DNA of 57,905 nucleotides from NCBI RefSeq assembly GCF_001544355.1, contig NZ_BCQI01000019.1:1-57905 (forward strand), given 5' to 3'. Position numbers and translations under genes: made by a program. The notes under the pieces are model-generated. The model was not told the DNA's origin, ran no database searches, and worked only from the letters and a program-made list of their open reading frames with translations. Of the stretch, positions 48,600 through 56,920 are shown in pieces (the stretch's first letter is position 1; every line of letters starts with the position of its first letter). Source of the stretch: Alicyclobacillus acidiphilus NBRC 100859. Its GTDB lineage: Bacteria > Bacillota > Bacilli > Alicyclobacillales > Alicyclobacillaceae.

Positions 48600-49148
48600 C
48601 TACGTATCGCTCCTCGTCACAATGCGATCACGCATGCGTGTCGCCCAGTCAATGTCCATTTCCCAGATTTTTTTGGTGTGTTCCATCATGCTGATTGGAT
48701 TGGTGAGATCAGAATCGATGCGCTCCGCTCGCGCCCGCAAGTCCTCGATCTCGCTCTCGATATGGTACAAGTGCGTTTGGCAGTAGTGGATGTAGTGCTC
48801 GATGAGGTATATCTGTTCATCCACGGGCAGCAAGTCAAAGAACACGTACTTGAATCCAAACAGCCTGCGATAGTCGCCAAGGTTGGATGTGGTGTCGAGC
48901 ATCAGCCTGTAAAACCGCTGCCTGCCAGTTTCCGTGATGCGAAAGGCCCGATGTCGATGTCCGCCGGGATCAGAATCGTCGTCCACCGCCTCGACGAATC
49001 CGTCTCGCTCCAGTTTGTCGAACAGCGGGTAGAGCCGTCCGCTGCTGAATTTTGCGTAAGGGCCGATCATGTCGTTGATGATTTTCGAAATCCTGTAGCC
49101 ATGTGTCACCGTCTGCATAAGAAAACCAAGAACAATCAGTTCGTACAT
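48600..49148 (-). CDS. PadR-family transcriptional regulator
   Basis: A 182-aa regulator. The winged helix opens MYELIVLGFLMQTVTHGYRISKIINDMIGPYAKFSSGRLYPLFDKLERDGFVE, typical of PadR. The C-terminal half is a helical dimerisation domain with several aromatic residues. ATG 49148 has GGAGGTGA upstream; the longer frame to 49178 has none. It probably represses the MFS exporter that follows and itself. Confidence 0.87.
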   Translation of the reverse strand: MYELIVLGFLMQTVTHGYRISKIINDMIGPYAKFSSGRLYPLFDKLERDGFVEAVDDDSDPGGHRHRAFRITETGRQRFYRLMLDTTSNLGDYRRLFGFKYVFFDLLPVDEQIYLIEHYIHYCQTHLYHIESEIEDLRARAERIDSDLTNPISMMEHTKKIWEMDIDWATRMRDRIVTRSDT

Positions 49149-49187
49149 CCATTCACCTCCGATCCCCGAGCATCTCACTCACATAGA

Positions 49188-49204
49188 TATATCACATTGA
49201 TATA
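49188..49204. promoter_or_regulatory. Candidate PadR operator
   Basis: TATATCACATTGATATA is a perfect palindrome around CAT, 40 bp upstream of the PadR start codon. AT-rich dyads of this kind are typical PadR sites. Confidence 0.55.
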
Positions 49205-49308
49205 AAATCGCAAGTTGAACACTCCGGGATGTCGGCGGATCAGGCAGGTGAAGACGGATTAGGGCTGATGAAGACTGCTGAGGAAGCGGATCGAGTTGTA
49301 CATCCAAG

Positions 49309-50598
49309 TCAAATCGATCCGCCGAAGGTGAGGTACAAGAGGAGGATGTTCAGCGCAAGGATGATACTTGCGGCAATCGATGCGGCCCAGGTGACGATCC
49401 GGCGGTTGACGAGCACGCCCATGATGTCGCGTCGGCGCGTGAAGTAAATCAGCGCGATGACCGGCATCGGCAGGACGAGGCTGAGTACCACTTGGCTGAT
49501 GACCAAGGTGCGAGTGGGATCGAGGCCCATTGCAACGACAACGACGGTTGGGAGCATGGTGATAATTCGGCGGATCCAGATCGGGATCGTGAATCCCACG
49601 AAGCCTTGCATAATCACCTGGCCAGCCATGGTGCCCACTGCGGAGCTCGATATACCGGATGCGAGCAGCGAGATGAGAAAGGCGACTGCTGCCGCAGGCC
49701 CGAGTAACGGCGTGAGCGTCTTGTAAGCGGTGGATATGTCCGCGATCCCTGTGTGCCCGGAAGCGTGAAACGCCGACGCAGCCATGAACATCATCGACAG
49801 GTTGATGAGGCCGGCGAGGCCCATGGCGATGATGACTTCTTTCGTGTTAAACCGGAAAATGCGCCGTTTCTCTTCGTCATTGCGGGCGATCACCCGATTC
49901 TGCGTGAGTCCGGAATGGAGATACACGGCGTGCGGCATGACGGTTGCCCCAATCACACCCACAGCCAACAGCACCGAATCTTCGTTTCCAATCCATGGAA
50001 CGACGCTGTGGTAGGCGATTTGGCCGAACGCAGGCTTTGCCAGGATCGTCTCCAGTAAGTAGCACAGCGCAATGATCACGACAAATGCGGCAATAAACTT
50101 TTCCAGCGGCCGAAAGCCAAGGCGCTCCATCATCAAAATAAGGTACGTCACGACGCCGGTTACCAACGTGCCAATCAGCATCGGGATGTGAAAGAGCAAG
50201 TTCAGTCCCAATGTCGCCCCGAGAAATTCCGCGATATCAGTCGCCATGGCGGCGACTTCAGAAAACCCCCACATGACGTAAGATAGCCAGTTGGGGAAGT
50301 ATTCCCGACACATTTCAGGCAAATTCTTTCCCGTCGCGATCCCCAATTTCGCGGACATGTTTTGAATCAACATCGCCATCAAGTCGGCCAGTACAATCAC
50401 CCACAGCAGTTTGTAGCCGAATTCCGATCCACTTTGGATGTTTGTGGCGTAATTGCCGGGATCGATATATGCGATGCAAGCGACAAAGGCAGGTCCAAGG
50501 AACGGAAGAAGCGCACGCAAGCCGCGTCTTTGGTTGTCGATCGAGGCACGAGCCGCACGAACTGCCTTGCTCTCCACCTCACAAGAATGCGTACTCAC
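49309..50598 (-). CDS. mntH: NRAMP manganese transporter
   Basis: A 429-aa Nramp-family proton-coupled divalent metal importer with eleven helices. Helix 1 has the metal-binding DPGN (FVACIAYIDPGNYATNI), helix 6 has GVIGATVMPHAVYLHS, and the GASPEVAAMATDIAEFLGAT-like segment SEVAAMATDIAEFLGAT is also conserved. GTG 50598 has AAAGGTGG eight bases upstream. Three MntR-like boxes flank the promoter, so manganese repression is likely. Confidence 0.92.
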   Translation of the reverse strand: MSTHSCEVESKAVRAARASIDNQRRGLRALLPFLGPAFVACIAYIDPGNYATNIQSGSEFGYKLLWVIVLADLMAMLIQNMSAKLGIATGKNLPEMCREYFPNWLSYVMWGFSEVAAMATDIAEFLGATLGLNLLFHIPMLIGTLVTGVVTYLILMMERLGFRPLEKFIAAFVVIIALCYLLETILAKPAFGQIAYHSVVPWIGNEDSVLLAVGVIGATVMPHAVYLHSGLTQNRVIARNDEEKRRIFRFNTKEVIIAMGLAGLINLSMMFMAASAFHASGHTGIADISTAYKTLTPLLGPAAAVAFLISLLASGISSSAVGTMAGQVIMQGFVGFTIPIWIRRIITMLPTVVVVAMGLDPTRTLVISQVVLSLVLPMPVIALIYFTRRRDIMGVLVNRRIVTWAASIAASIILALNILLLYLTFGGSI

Positions 50599-50639
50599 TT
50601 CGAGCACCACCTTTCTGTATACGGTCGAAATACGGTCGA

Positions 50640-50737
50640 AGCTTGATCACGGTTCAATCTCGATTGCGGTTCCAATTAGGGTTCAGTTCCGAGCACGGTT
50701 CAATACCGATTAGAGTTCAATTCCGATCGCAAGTGAA
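50640..50737. repeat. Degenerate GTTCAATnCCGAT repeats in the mntH leader
   Basis: About five imperfect units of 13-20 bp (variants of GGTTCAATnCCGATT) between the mntH start and its promoter. They fall in the 5' leader of the mntH transcript. No known element recognised. Confidence 0.4.
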
Positions 50738-50757
50738 ATTTGTGTCCAAGAAACAAT

Positions 50758-50855
50758 TTTGGTTTAGGGAAACATTTCTGAAGTCATTATAGTACTTCAT
50801 TCCGAAAATGTGCACACATTTTTAGCCTAAGGAAAAATCTTTACAATAGGGAAAC
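50758..50855 (-). promoter_or_regulatory. mntH promoter with three MntR-like boxes
   Basis: On the minus strand, -10 TATAAT (50791-50786) with a weak -35 TGCACA 17 bp upstream. Plus-strand boxes are TTTGGTTTAGGGAAAC (50758-50773), TTTAGCCTAAGGAAAA (50821-50836) and TTTACAATAGGGAAAC (50840-50855), resembling the B. subtilis MntR site TTTGCCTTAAGGAAAC (13 of 16 for the first). One lies downstream of the start site and two upstream of the -35. Sequence from 50856 to 51043 holds no recognised feature. Confidence 0.6.
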
Positions 50856-51043
50856 ATTCGATCGCGCTCGATCATCGCTGTTGATCATCGCGGTTCGATC
50901 GAGTGAATGCGGTAAGTTGCCGCGACAGAATCAGGCGGTGGACACTCCGAGCGTGGTTCTGTTTGTTTCCCTTACATTGGATATCCGGAATTGATGACGC
51001 TCTTCGGCGCGATCCGCTGCCACGTGCGCTCCGATCCGGGTGG

Positions 51044-51234
51044 CATAAGCTTCCCTGGGCCGCTTATTCTTGTCGAATCGGCCGGCTCGGGGGCAAATAA
51101 GCGTCGCATGACCGCTTATTTGCCGAAAGTGTGGCGAGTTCGCCCCGATCCGGGCCAAATAAGCGTCCCACGGCGGCTTATTTCGGACGAATCGGCCGGG
51201 TCAGGGCAAATAAGCGTCCCAGAGCCGCCTATTT
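51044..51234. repeat. Four-palindrome array, copy C
   Basis: Palindrome arms begin at 51044, 51096, 51158 and 51209 (spacing 52, 62, 51). Stems are of the form AAATAAGCG...CGCTTATTT. Spacers 1 and 3 share GAATCGGCCGG. Two partial arms (GCCGCCTATTTGCC and CGCTTATT) follow up to 51256. It lies between the divergent mntH and gnd genes. Confidence 0.85.
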
Positions 51235-51486
51235 GCCGCCTATTTGCCCGCTTATTGACCGCTTGTGCATTGCCGCACGTGGGACGTGCTCCGAAATCTG
51301 TTAGATTCCTCTCCACTCTAGCCAGTTTGCGAGATTACCTTCTGATATATTTTTCGAAATAATATAATAGATATATGCTGGCGTTGCCGGCACTCTGTGG
51401 TGCGCACTCTGCAACGCGCAAACTGTGACTCACATCGCACTCTCACCCGGCACTGCGTAATCATGAGGCAAAAGGAGAGAATGGAA

Positions 51487-52899
51487 TTGGCAAAATCGAA
51501 TATTGGCGTGATCGGGCTCGCCGTCATGGGCAAGAATCTGGCGTTGAACATCGAGAGTCGGGGATTTTCGGTTTCTGTGTACAATCGATCCCGCATCCGC
51601 ACGGATGAATTGGTGGAAGAGGCAGGGGAGAGGCGAATCCAGCCGACATACTCCATTGAAGAATTCTTGGCATCCCTTGAAACACCCCGCAAGATTCTGT
51701 TGATGGTGCAGGCAGGTGGGCCCACGGACGACACCATTGAACAGTTGCTGCCTCATCTGAGCGAAGGTGACATTCTGATTGATGGCGGCAATTCGTACTT
51801 CGAAGATACTCGTCGCCGCAACCAAACTCTCGAGGCGAAGGGGATCCGCTTCATCGGGACCGGTGTTTCCGGCGGGGAAGAGGGCGCGCTTAAGGGACCA
51901 GCCATCATGCCGGGCGGACAGCGGGACGCGTACGAATTGGTCGAACCGATTCTGACGGCGATTTCGGCGAAAGTCGACGGTGAGCCTTGCTGTACATATA
52001 TCGGCCCTGATGGCGCTGGGCACTATGTGAAGATGGTGCACAACGGGATCGAATATGGCGATATGCAGTTGATTTGTGAGGCGTACCACTTGATGAAAGA
52101 CGTCCTCGGCCTGTCGACGGAAGAGCTGCATCGCGTGTTCTCCGAGTGGAACGAGGGTGAACTCGACAGCTATCTCATCGAGATTACGGCGGACATTTTC
52201 GGCAAGCGCGATCCCGACACAGGCAAGCCCATGGTCGACGTCATTCTCGACACAGCCGGCCAGAAGGGCACTGGCAAATGGACGAGTCAAAGCGCGCTCG
52301 ATCTCGGCGTTCCCCTTTCCATGATTACGGAATCCGTCTTTTCTCGCTTCCTGTCCGCGATGAAAGAGGAACGCGTCGCGGCGAGCAAGATCTTGCGCGG
52401 ACCTGATGTGCCGCCGTTCGAGCAGGACAAGGAGCAGTTTATCGAAGCCGTGCGCCAAGCCTTGTACGCGAGCAAAATTTGCTCCTACGCCCAGGGTTTC
52501 GCGCAAATGCGCAAAGCTTCCGAGGAATACGGCTGGGACTTGCAACTGGGCAACATCGCCATGATCTTCCGCGGTGGGTGCATTATCCGCGCGCGTTTCC
52601 TGCAAAACATCAAAGACGCGTACGATCGCGATCCGGCCCTGAACAACCTTCTTCTCGATCCATACTTCCAAAGTGTCATCGACAAGTATCAGGTGGCATG
52701 GCGCAAGGTGATCGCGATCGCCGTCACGCACGGCGTACCCGTGCCAGCGTTCGCCAGCGCCTTGGCCTACTTCGACAGCTATCGTTCCGCGACGCTGCCG
52801 GCCAACTTGCTGCAGGCTCAGCGCGACTATTTTGGCGCTCACACGTTTAAGCGCGTCGACAAGGAAGGCGTGTTCCACTTTAACTGGATGGCACACTGA
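51487..52899 (+). CDS. gndA: 6-phosphogluconate dehydrogenase, decarboxylating
   Basis: A 470-aa NADP-linked enzyme of the oxidative pentose-phosphate pathway. NAD(P) site [64 protein letters not shown], the catalytic [18 protein letters not shown] and the C-terminal HFNWMAH are all present. TTG 51487 has AAGGAG nine bases upstream; ATG 51481 has it too close. A TATAAT box lies at 51363-51368. Ribulose 5-phosphate produced here is the acceptor used by hxlA. Confidence 0.93.
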   Translation: MAKSNIGVIGLAVMGKNLALNIESRGFSVSVYNRSRIRTDELVEEAGERRIQPTYSIEEFLASLETPRKILLMVQAGGPTDDTIEQLLPHLSEGDILIDGGNSYFEDTRRRNQTLEAKGIRFIGTGVSGGEEGALKGPAIMPGGQRDAYELVEPILTAISAKVDGEPCCTYIGPDGAGHYVKMVHNGIEYGDMQLICEAYHLMKDVLGLSTEELHRVFSEWNEGELDSYLIEITADIFGKRDPDTGKPMVDVILDTAGQKGTGKWTSQSALDLGVPLSMITESVFSRFLSAMKEERVAASKILRGPDVPPFEQDKEQFIEAVRQALYASKICSYAQGFAQMRKASEEYGWDLQLGNIAMIFRGGCIIRARFLQNIKDAYDRDPALNNLLLDPYFQSVIDKYQVAWRKVIAIAVTHGVPVPAFASALAYFDSYRSATLPANLLQAQRDYFGAHTFKRVDKEGVFHFNWMAH

Positions 52900-52969
52900 G
52901 ATCGTGCGTTCCGCGGTTCGGGTGGCTGGCGGCGGCAGAGGGGGCGTTTCGTCCCTCATTGGCCGCTTC

Positions 52970-53287
52970 TTACATCGCTCGAACCAGCGCGATCACGACA
53001 ATGCCCGCAAGCATCGTCCACAGTGGGCTGCGCGTCCACCAGGCCGTGGCGATGGCGATGGCCGTCGCGCACCAAAATGGCCAATCGACGTGGCCGTTGG
53101 TGGCCGGATGCAGCGCGATCGCCGGCGCGAGCAACGCGGCAAAGACGCCAATCGGGATGTAGCGCAACCCTTGCTGGATGCGCGGTGAAAGCGTGAGGGA
53201 CCTGCCCAGCAGCAGCGGCGGCATCCGGGTCAAATAGGTGGCGACGGCTGCCAATCCAATCGCGATTGCGTAGTGAATCCCGTTCAT
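52970..53287 (-). CDS. azlD: Branched-chain amino-acid transport protein AzlD
   Basis: A 105-aa small membrane subunit with three or four helices (ATYLTRMPPLLLGRSLTLSPRIQQGLRYIPIGVFAALLAPA is the AzlD signature). It forms an exporter with AzlC. The start overlaps the azlC stop (ATGA). Confidence 0.85.
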   Translation of the reverse strand: MNGIHYAIAIGLAAVATYLTRMPPLLLGRSLTLSPRIQQGLRYIPIGVFAALLAPAIALHPATNGHVDWPFWCATAIAIATAWWTRSPLWTMLAGIVVIALVRAM

Positions 53288-54000
53288 CGTTTATACACCC
53301 CCACGCAAAACGCGGTGATGGCGCCTGCGAAGACGGCGCCGGACGTGCCAAGGAAGTGGTAGGCGGCGGTGGAGGTGGCAGCGGCGGAGATCGCGGCGAC
53401 GACATGCCTGCCGCTCTTCACCTGCGATGCCAACAGCCCGAGGAACGCGCCGATGTAAGCGTAGTCCAGCCCAAACCGAGCTGGGTCGCCGATGAGGCCG
53501 CCGATCGCAAAGCCGAGCGACGAACTGAGCAGCCACGGTCCAAAGATGGCGGTGCCTGCCCCGGCGAAGTAGGCAGCTTTCACCCGAGTCGACGTCGCCT
53601 CGACCATGGTGACGCTGTAGCTCTCGTCCGTCATGCCGTGCGCGAGCCAGAGGATGTCGCGAACTCGGAGATGCTTCAGCGAGTGGCCGAGCGTCAGGCC
53701 GTACAAAATTTGGCGAGCGTTGATGAGCAAGGCCCCAAACAGGATGGTCCACACGGCTGCGCCTTGATGGAGCAGCGAGAGGATTGTAAATTGGGACGCT
53801 CCAGCGAACACGAACGCCGACATCGCGATGGTCTGAAGGAACGTGAGATGATCCGCGCTGTGGGCCAAGGCACCGTATGCGGTTCCATAGGCAAACACGC
53901 TGAGCGACAGGGGGAACGTGTCGGCGAGCGCACGTCGAAATCCTTTCGTCGCGGGCGTATCGGAGAACCTTGGAGAAGCGGGAGCGGTTGTCGAGCGCAT
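53284..54000 (-). CDS. azlC: AzlC-family branched-chain amino-acid exporter subunit
   Basis: A 238-aa membrane protein. The pattern GFRRALADTFPLSLSVFAYGTAYGALA and FAGASQFTILSLLHQGAAVWTILFGALLINARQILYGLTL, followed by HGMTDESYSV, is diagnostic of AzlC. The ATG at 54000 has AGGAGGT; the frame continues to 54072 without a site. With AzlD it forms the bipartite exporter of the LIV-E type. Confidence 0.88.
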   Translation of the reverse strand: MRSTTAPASPRFSDTPATKGFRRALADTFPLSLSVFAYGTAYGALAHSADHLTFLQTIAMSAFVFAGASQFTILSLLHQGAAVWTILFGALLINARQILYGLTLGHSLKHLRVRDILWLAHGMTDESYSVTMVEATSTRVKAAYFAGAGTAIFGPWLLSSSLGFAIGGLIGDPARFGLDYAYIGAFLGLLASQVKSGRHVVAAISAAATSTAAYHFLGTSGAVFAGAITAFCVGVYKR

Positions 54001-54038
54001 ACGCGAACCTCCTGCGTCAGTTGTCAAGCAACCGTCGT

Positions 54039-54067
54039 TTGGTAGATTCTTTCGTGGTGTGTACAAT
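54039..54067 (+). promoter_or_regulatory. Promoter of the thioredoxin-fold gene
   Basis: -35 TTGGTA (54039-54044), 17-bp spacer, -10 TACAAT (54062-54067), 22 bp before the start codon. Confidence 0.6.
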
Positions 54068-54089
54068 TTCAACAGGGAGGCTGGTGCAG

Positions 54090-54677
54090 ATGACCGTCAA
54101 TATGGCTTCATATCTAGGAAAAGGGCTGTCACCGCAGCAATTCATCGACAGCATGACGCGCAATCGGGAAGCGTTCACGGACTGGTACCGTCGATTTGAT
54201 TGGCCGTCGGACGACAGCAAAGAGTTCTTTCACAATCTGGCCGAACGATCGACCGATTTGCACTGCGTCGTCATCGCAGCAGACTGGTGCGGAGACGTCG
54301 TTCGCAATGTGCCCGTCGTTTTTCGCTTGATGGAGACGGCGTCGATCCCGGCCGAAGTCCTCATCCTGGAGGAACATCTCGATCTCGTCGACAAGCACTT
54401 TCTAACGATGGGCGGCCGCTCCATTCCGATTGTTCTCTTTGTTCAAGGCGACGGAGAGATTGTCGGGCGCTGGGGACCTCGACCCAGCTATGTCCAAGAG
54501 GTCATGGTCGAATTTAAACAAAATTATCCGGACAAGTCGGCACCAGATTACGAAGACAACCTCAAACGCGCACGCGCCGAACTCATCCGGCGCTATGGCG
54601 AGGGCACAGAGTACCAGCCTCTCGTCGTCTCAGAGATTCAGACGCTGCTTGAGGGCCTTCTGACCCCATCCAAGTAA
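54090..54677 (+). CDS. Thioredoxin-fold protein with a single active-site Cys
   Basis: A 195-aa protein of the Thioredoxin_9-like family common in Firmicutes. The active-site region reads VVIAADWCGDVVRNVP: the first Cys is kept, but the position of the second is Val (CGDV), so a classic disulfide exchange is unlikely. GGRSIPIVLFV holds the cis-Pro. ATG 54090 has GGGAGG nine bases upstream; the frame to 53970 is a shadow over azlC. Confidence 0.8.
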   Translation: MTVNMASYLGKGLSPQQFIDSMTRNREAFTDWYRRFDWPSDDSKEFFHNLAERSTDLHCVVIAADWCGDVVRNVPVVFRLMETASIPAEVLILEEHLDLVDKHFLTMGGRSIPIVLFVQGDGEIVGRWGPRPSYVQEVMVEFKQNYPDKSAPDYEDNLKRARAELIRRYGEGTEYQPLVVSEIQTLLEGLLTPSK

Positions 54678-54685
54678 ACACCCAT

Positions 54686-55243
54686 TTATATGCGAAACAG
54701 TTGATGGCTGCCGGGGTACGGGAATTCTGTATCGTCTTCCGTCAGCCCTCGACCGTTCGCGCCTTCGGCGACGTCGATGAGCCAACGTGTCATCGCCGCC
54801 ACCGGCATTTCGGCCATCTGTTCGAACGAGAAGAATCCAGCGCCGTCGACCTCAACCCCGTCGGCGATAGGTTCGCCGCTTTCATAGGTCATGTCGAATG
54901 CGACGTATAGATTGTGCTGCTGGCGGTGTTGATCGCGCAGGGCAATCACGCGGTTCAGCTTTGCCACAACGCCTGTCTCCTCGAAGACTTCACGTTCGAC
55001 TGCTGTGCCAATGGTTTCGTCGGGATCGCAATAGCCCCCTGGATTCGTCCACATCCCTTTGCCAGGCTCTTGAGCACGGCGAATCAGCAGGTACTTGCCC
55101 GCGCGGCGGATCAACGCTCCCACTCCGATGCTGAATGCACCCCAATAAATAAAGTCGCATTGAGGGCACGCCGGTCGCGTGGTGTCCCCAATCACTCTGG
55201 GTTCAAGCAAATGTCCACATTGCAGGCAGTACTTGGCTTGCAT
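54686..55243 (-). CDS. Nudix hydrolase with N-terminal zinc ribbon
   Basis: A 185-aa protein. Two CxxC pairs (Cys6/Cys9 and Cys26/Cys29) form an NADH-pyrophosphatase-like zinc ribbon, and the Nudix box GGYCDPDETIGTAVEREVFEETGV spans residues 69-92 with all catalytic Glu residues. It hydrolyses a nucleoside-diphosphate derivative, perhaps NADH or an ADP-sugar. ATG 55243 has GGAG nine bases upstream. Convergent with the thioredoxin-fold gene, 8 bp apart. Confidence 0.85.
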   Translation of the reverse strand: MQAKYCLQCGHLLEPRVIGDTTRPACPQCDFIYWGAFSIGVGALIRRAGKYLLIRRAQEPGKGMWTNPGGYCDPDETIGTAVEREVFEETGVVAKLNRVIALRDQHRQQHNLYVAFDMTYESGEPIADGVEVDGAGFFSFEQMAEMPVAAMTRWLIDVAEGANGRGLTEDDTEFPYPGSHQLFRI

Positions 55244-55318
55244 CAGTCTCATCTCCAAATCGTTTGGATGCGCTCCCGACCATACCCCGTTGCCAATCGC
55301 CGTCGCCCTATGCGGCCG

Positions 55319-55804
55319 TCACTCCGTCGGCAGCGTCTTTTTCGATCTCCGGCGCCTCGTCGTCGCCTTGCGTTTGCTGATCCGCAGCTTCATCTCGCGT
55401 TCGGTCTGCGTATACTTGGTGATCATCGCAGGTGTGAGCTTGCCCTGTGAAGTAAACATGCTGAAATCGAACGGCGTTTTCAAATCGTCTTTGGAAACGG
55501 CCATTTCATCGGCCAATGCGTCTTTGTCGAGTACTTCCCGCTCTCGAAACGAAGGAGACAAGACGGCGAGTTCGCCGTTTGGCAGGGGCAAAATCAACTC
55601 TTCCGACTCGCTCTCTTCGAAGAGCGCTTCAAGTTCCTCAAAGATGAGCTTATTCTCTTCGTTGCGTTCCTTTGCAATTTCTTTGTTCTGGAAATAGCGG
55701 GCTACGAGTTCTTCCATTTTCAGTCGTTGCTGTTCAGCCTGTTCAGTCGCCTGTTCAGTCGCCTGTTCCTGACTTTGCACGATGTCGTGTTCTACAGTAG
55801 ACAT
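55319..55804 (-). CDS. Hypothetical charged helical protein
   Basis: A 161-aa protein without a recognised family. The N-terminus has a short repeat EQATEQATEQAEQQ, encoded by a small DNA tandem repeat (near 55735-55770), followed by a highly charged coiled coil (VARYFQNKEIAKERNEENKLIFEELEALFEESESEEL). The C-terminus is very basic (KLRISKRKATTRRRRSKK). The overall shape suggests a nucleic-acid or spore-associated protein, but this is not shown. GAGGAAG precedes ATG 55804. Confidence 0.6.
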   Translation of the reverse strand: MSTVEHDIVQSQEQATEQATEQAEQQRLKMEELVARYFQNKEIAKERNEENKLIFEELEALFEESESEELILPLPNGELAVLSPSFREREVLDKDALADEMAVSKDDLKTPFDFSMFTSQGKLTPAMITKYTQTEREMKLRISKRKATTRRRRSKKTLPTE

Positions 55805-55884
55805 ACTAGAATCTTCCTCGTAATACAAGATGGTCCTCATTGCAAACGCGTCGGGACAAGAATTAATGATACATGATGATGCCT

Positions 55885-56898
55885 TTAGCTGTCCAAATCA
55901 TCCGATGGCAGCGCGGCGAAGAATGTTGCGCTCTCCACCATAGCAGTGCAGTCCCCTTGATCCTGGAGGCCAATTTCGAAAATAAAATCCCGCTCCACGA
56001 TGTACGGCTTCAGGGCTCTCCAGTCAATTCGGCCTTGGCCCAAGGGCAGCGCGTCGTGCACAACTGTGCCAAGGCTGTCGACGACGTGGTAATACCTTGT
56101 GTACGGAAACAAAGCTCGCACGTCTTCCACGAGTCTGCGATTATCTCCCTTTAGGGACATAAACGAATGGCTGATATCATAGCAGACGGGTAGTTCCAGC
56201 GGGGCAACAATGTGTGTAAGCCAAAGAGGATTCATGTTGGAAAAGACGCCTGTCGGTGTGTTTTCCCAGAGAAACCATTCTCCCATCGTGCTCCGGACGT
56301 CCTCGATCGCGTCTCGAAGTTCGATGGACCGAGCCTCAACTTCCGCATTGTCGCCAAGGTTCAGCCTACCACTTGGGCCCCTGGAATAGTGCGGGTGGAC
56401 GACGCAGTATACCTGATGTTCTTGGCAGATGTCGTGAAGCACCCGACAGGAGAATCTATAATACTCAAATACTTCCGGATCATCACTCAGGATGTCGAGA
56501 TATTTTCCTTGGATCTTCATCGGATGGTGAAGGAACACCTTGATGTCGAGGCCCTGCAGTTGCTGAATGACAGCCGCGATCCGCTCGGGTTGTTCCACAT
56601 CCACTTCGAATAGGTGCAATTCCATCGTCTGCGGCCGATACTGCAGTCGATCCGCAATCTGATCCGGATCGAGCGAACTCTTCAAATGTCGATATAGCAA
56701 CTGTCCATGCGCATTCGTCAAATTCAGTTCCTCCTTGAAGGCGTCCTCCATAGCGGATGGATTGAGCGTCAATGGCCTAGGACCAGCTTCCATAGGTTTC
56801 AGGGCGATCTTTACAAGGCCATCCCTAGTGTACGTGGCTCTATCAATTCCTGCCAGCCATGTCGTATCATGATTTGGTAGACGATGGCGTGCTGACAT
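55885..56898 (-). CDS. Xylose-isomerase-like TIM-barrel protein
   Basis: A 337-aa protein with the AP-endonuclease-2 / sugar-isomerase barrel pattern: MELHLFEVDVEQPERIAAVIQQLQ, KVFLHHPMK, YCVVHPHYS, FLWENTPTG, LPVCYDISHSFM and RYYHVVDSLG. Metal-ligand Glu, Asp and His positions are visible. The substrate is unknown. The start is uncertain; ATG 56898 was chosen, but the frame is open to 56982 and overlaps the divergent epimerase promoter. Confidence 0.72.
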   Translation of the reverse strand: MSARHRLPNHDTTWLAGIDRATYTRDGLVKIALKPMEAGPRPLTLNPSAMEDAFKEELNLTNAHGQLLYRHLKSSLDPDQIADRLQYRPQTMELHLFEVDVEQPERIAAVIQQLQGLDIKVFLHHPMKIQGKYLDILSDDPEVFEYYRFSCRVLHDICQEHQVYCVVHPHYSRGPSGRLNLGDNAEVEARSIELRDAIEDVRSTMGEWFLWENTPTGVFSNMNPLWLTHIVAPLELPVCYDISHSFMSLKGDNRRLVEDVRALFPYTRYYHVVDSLGTVVHDALPLGQGRIDWRALKPYIVERDFIFEIGLQDQGDCTAMVESATFFAALPSDDLDS

Positions 56899-56920
56899 TG
56901 CGCCATGTGGAGGGAATACC

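Noticed and set aside
47792-48694. 300-aa frame antisense to the MFS gene
   Set aside because: The composition is rich in Arg, His and Gln, typical of an antisense shadow.
51430-52959. 509-aa open frame antisense to gnd
   Set aside because: It is a codon-bias shadow of a highly conserved gene; no ribosome site or domain was found.
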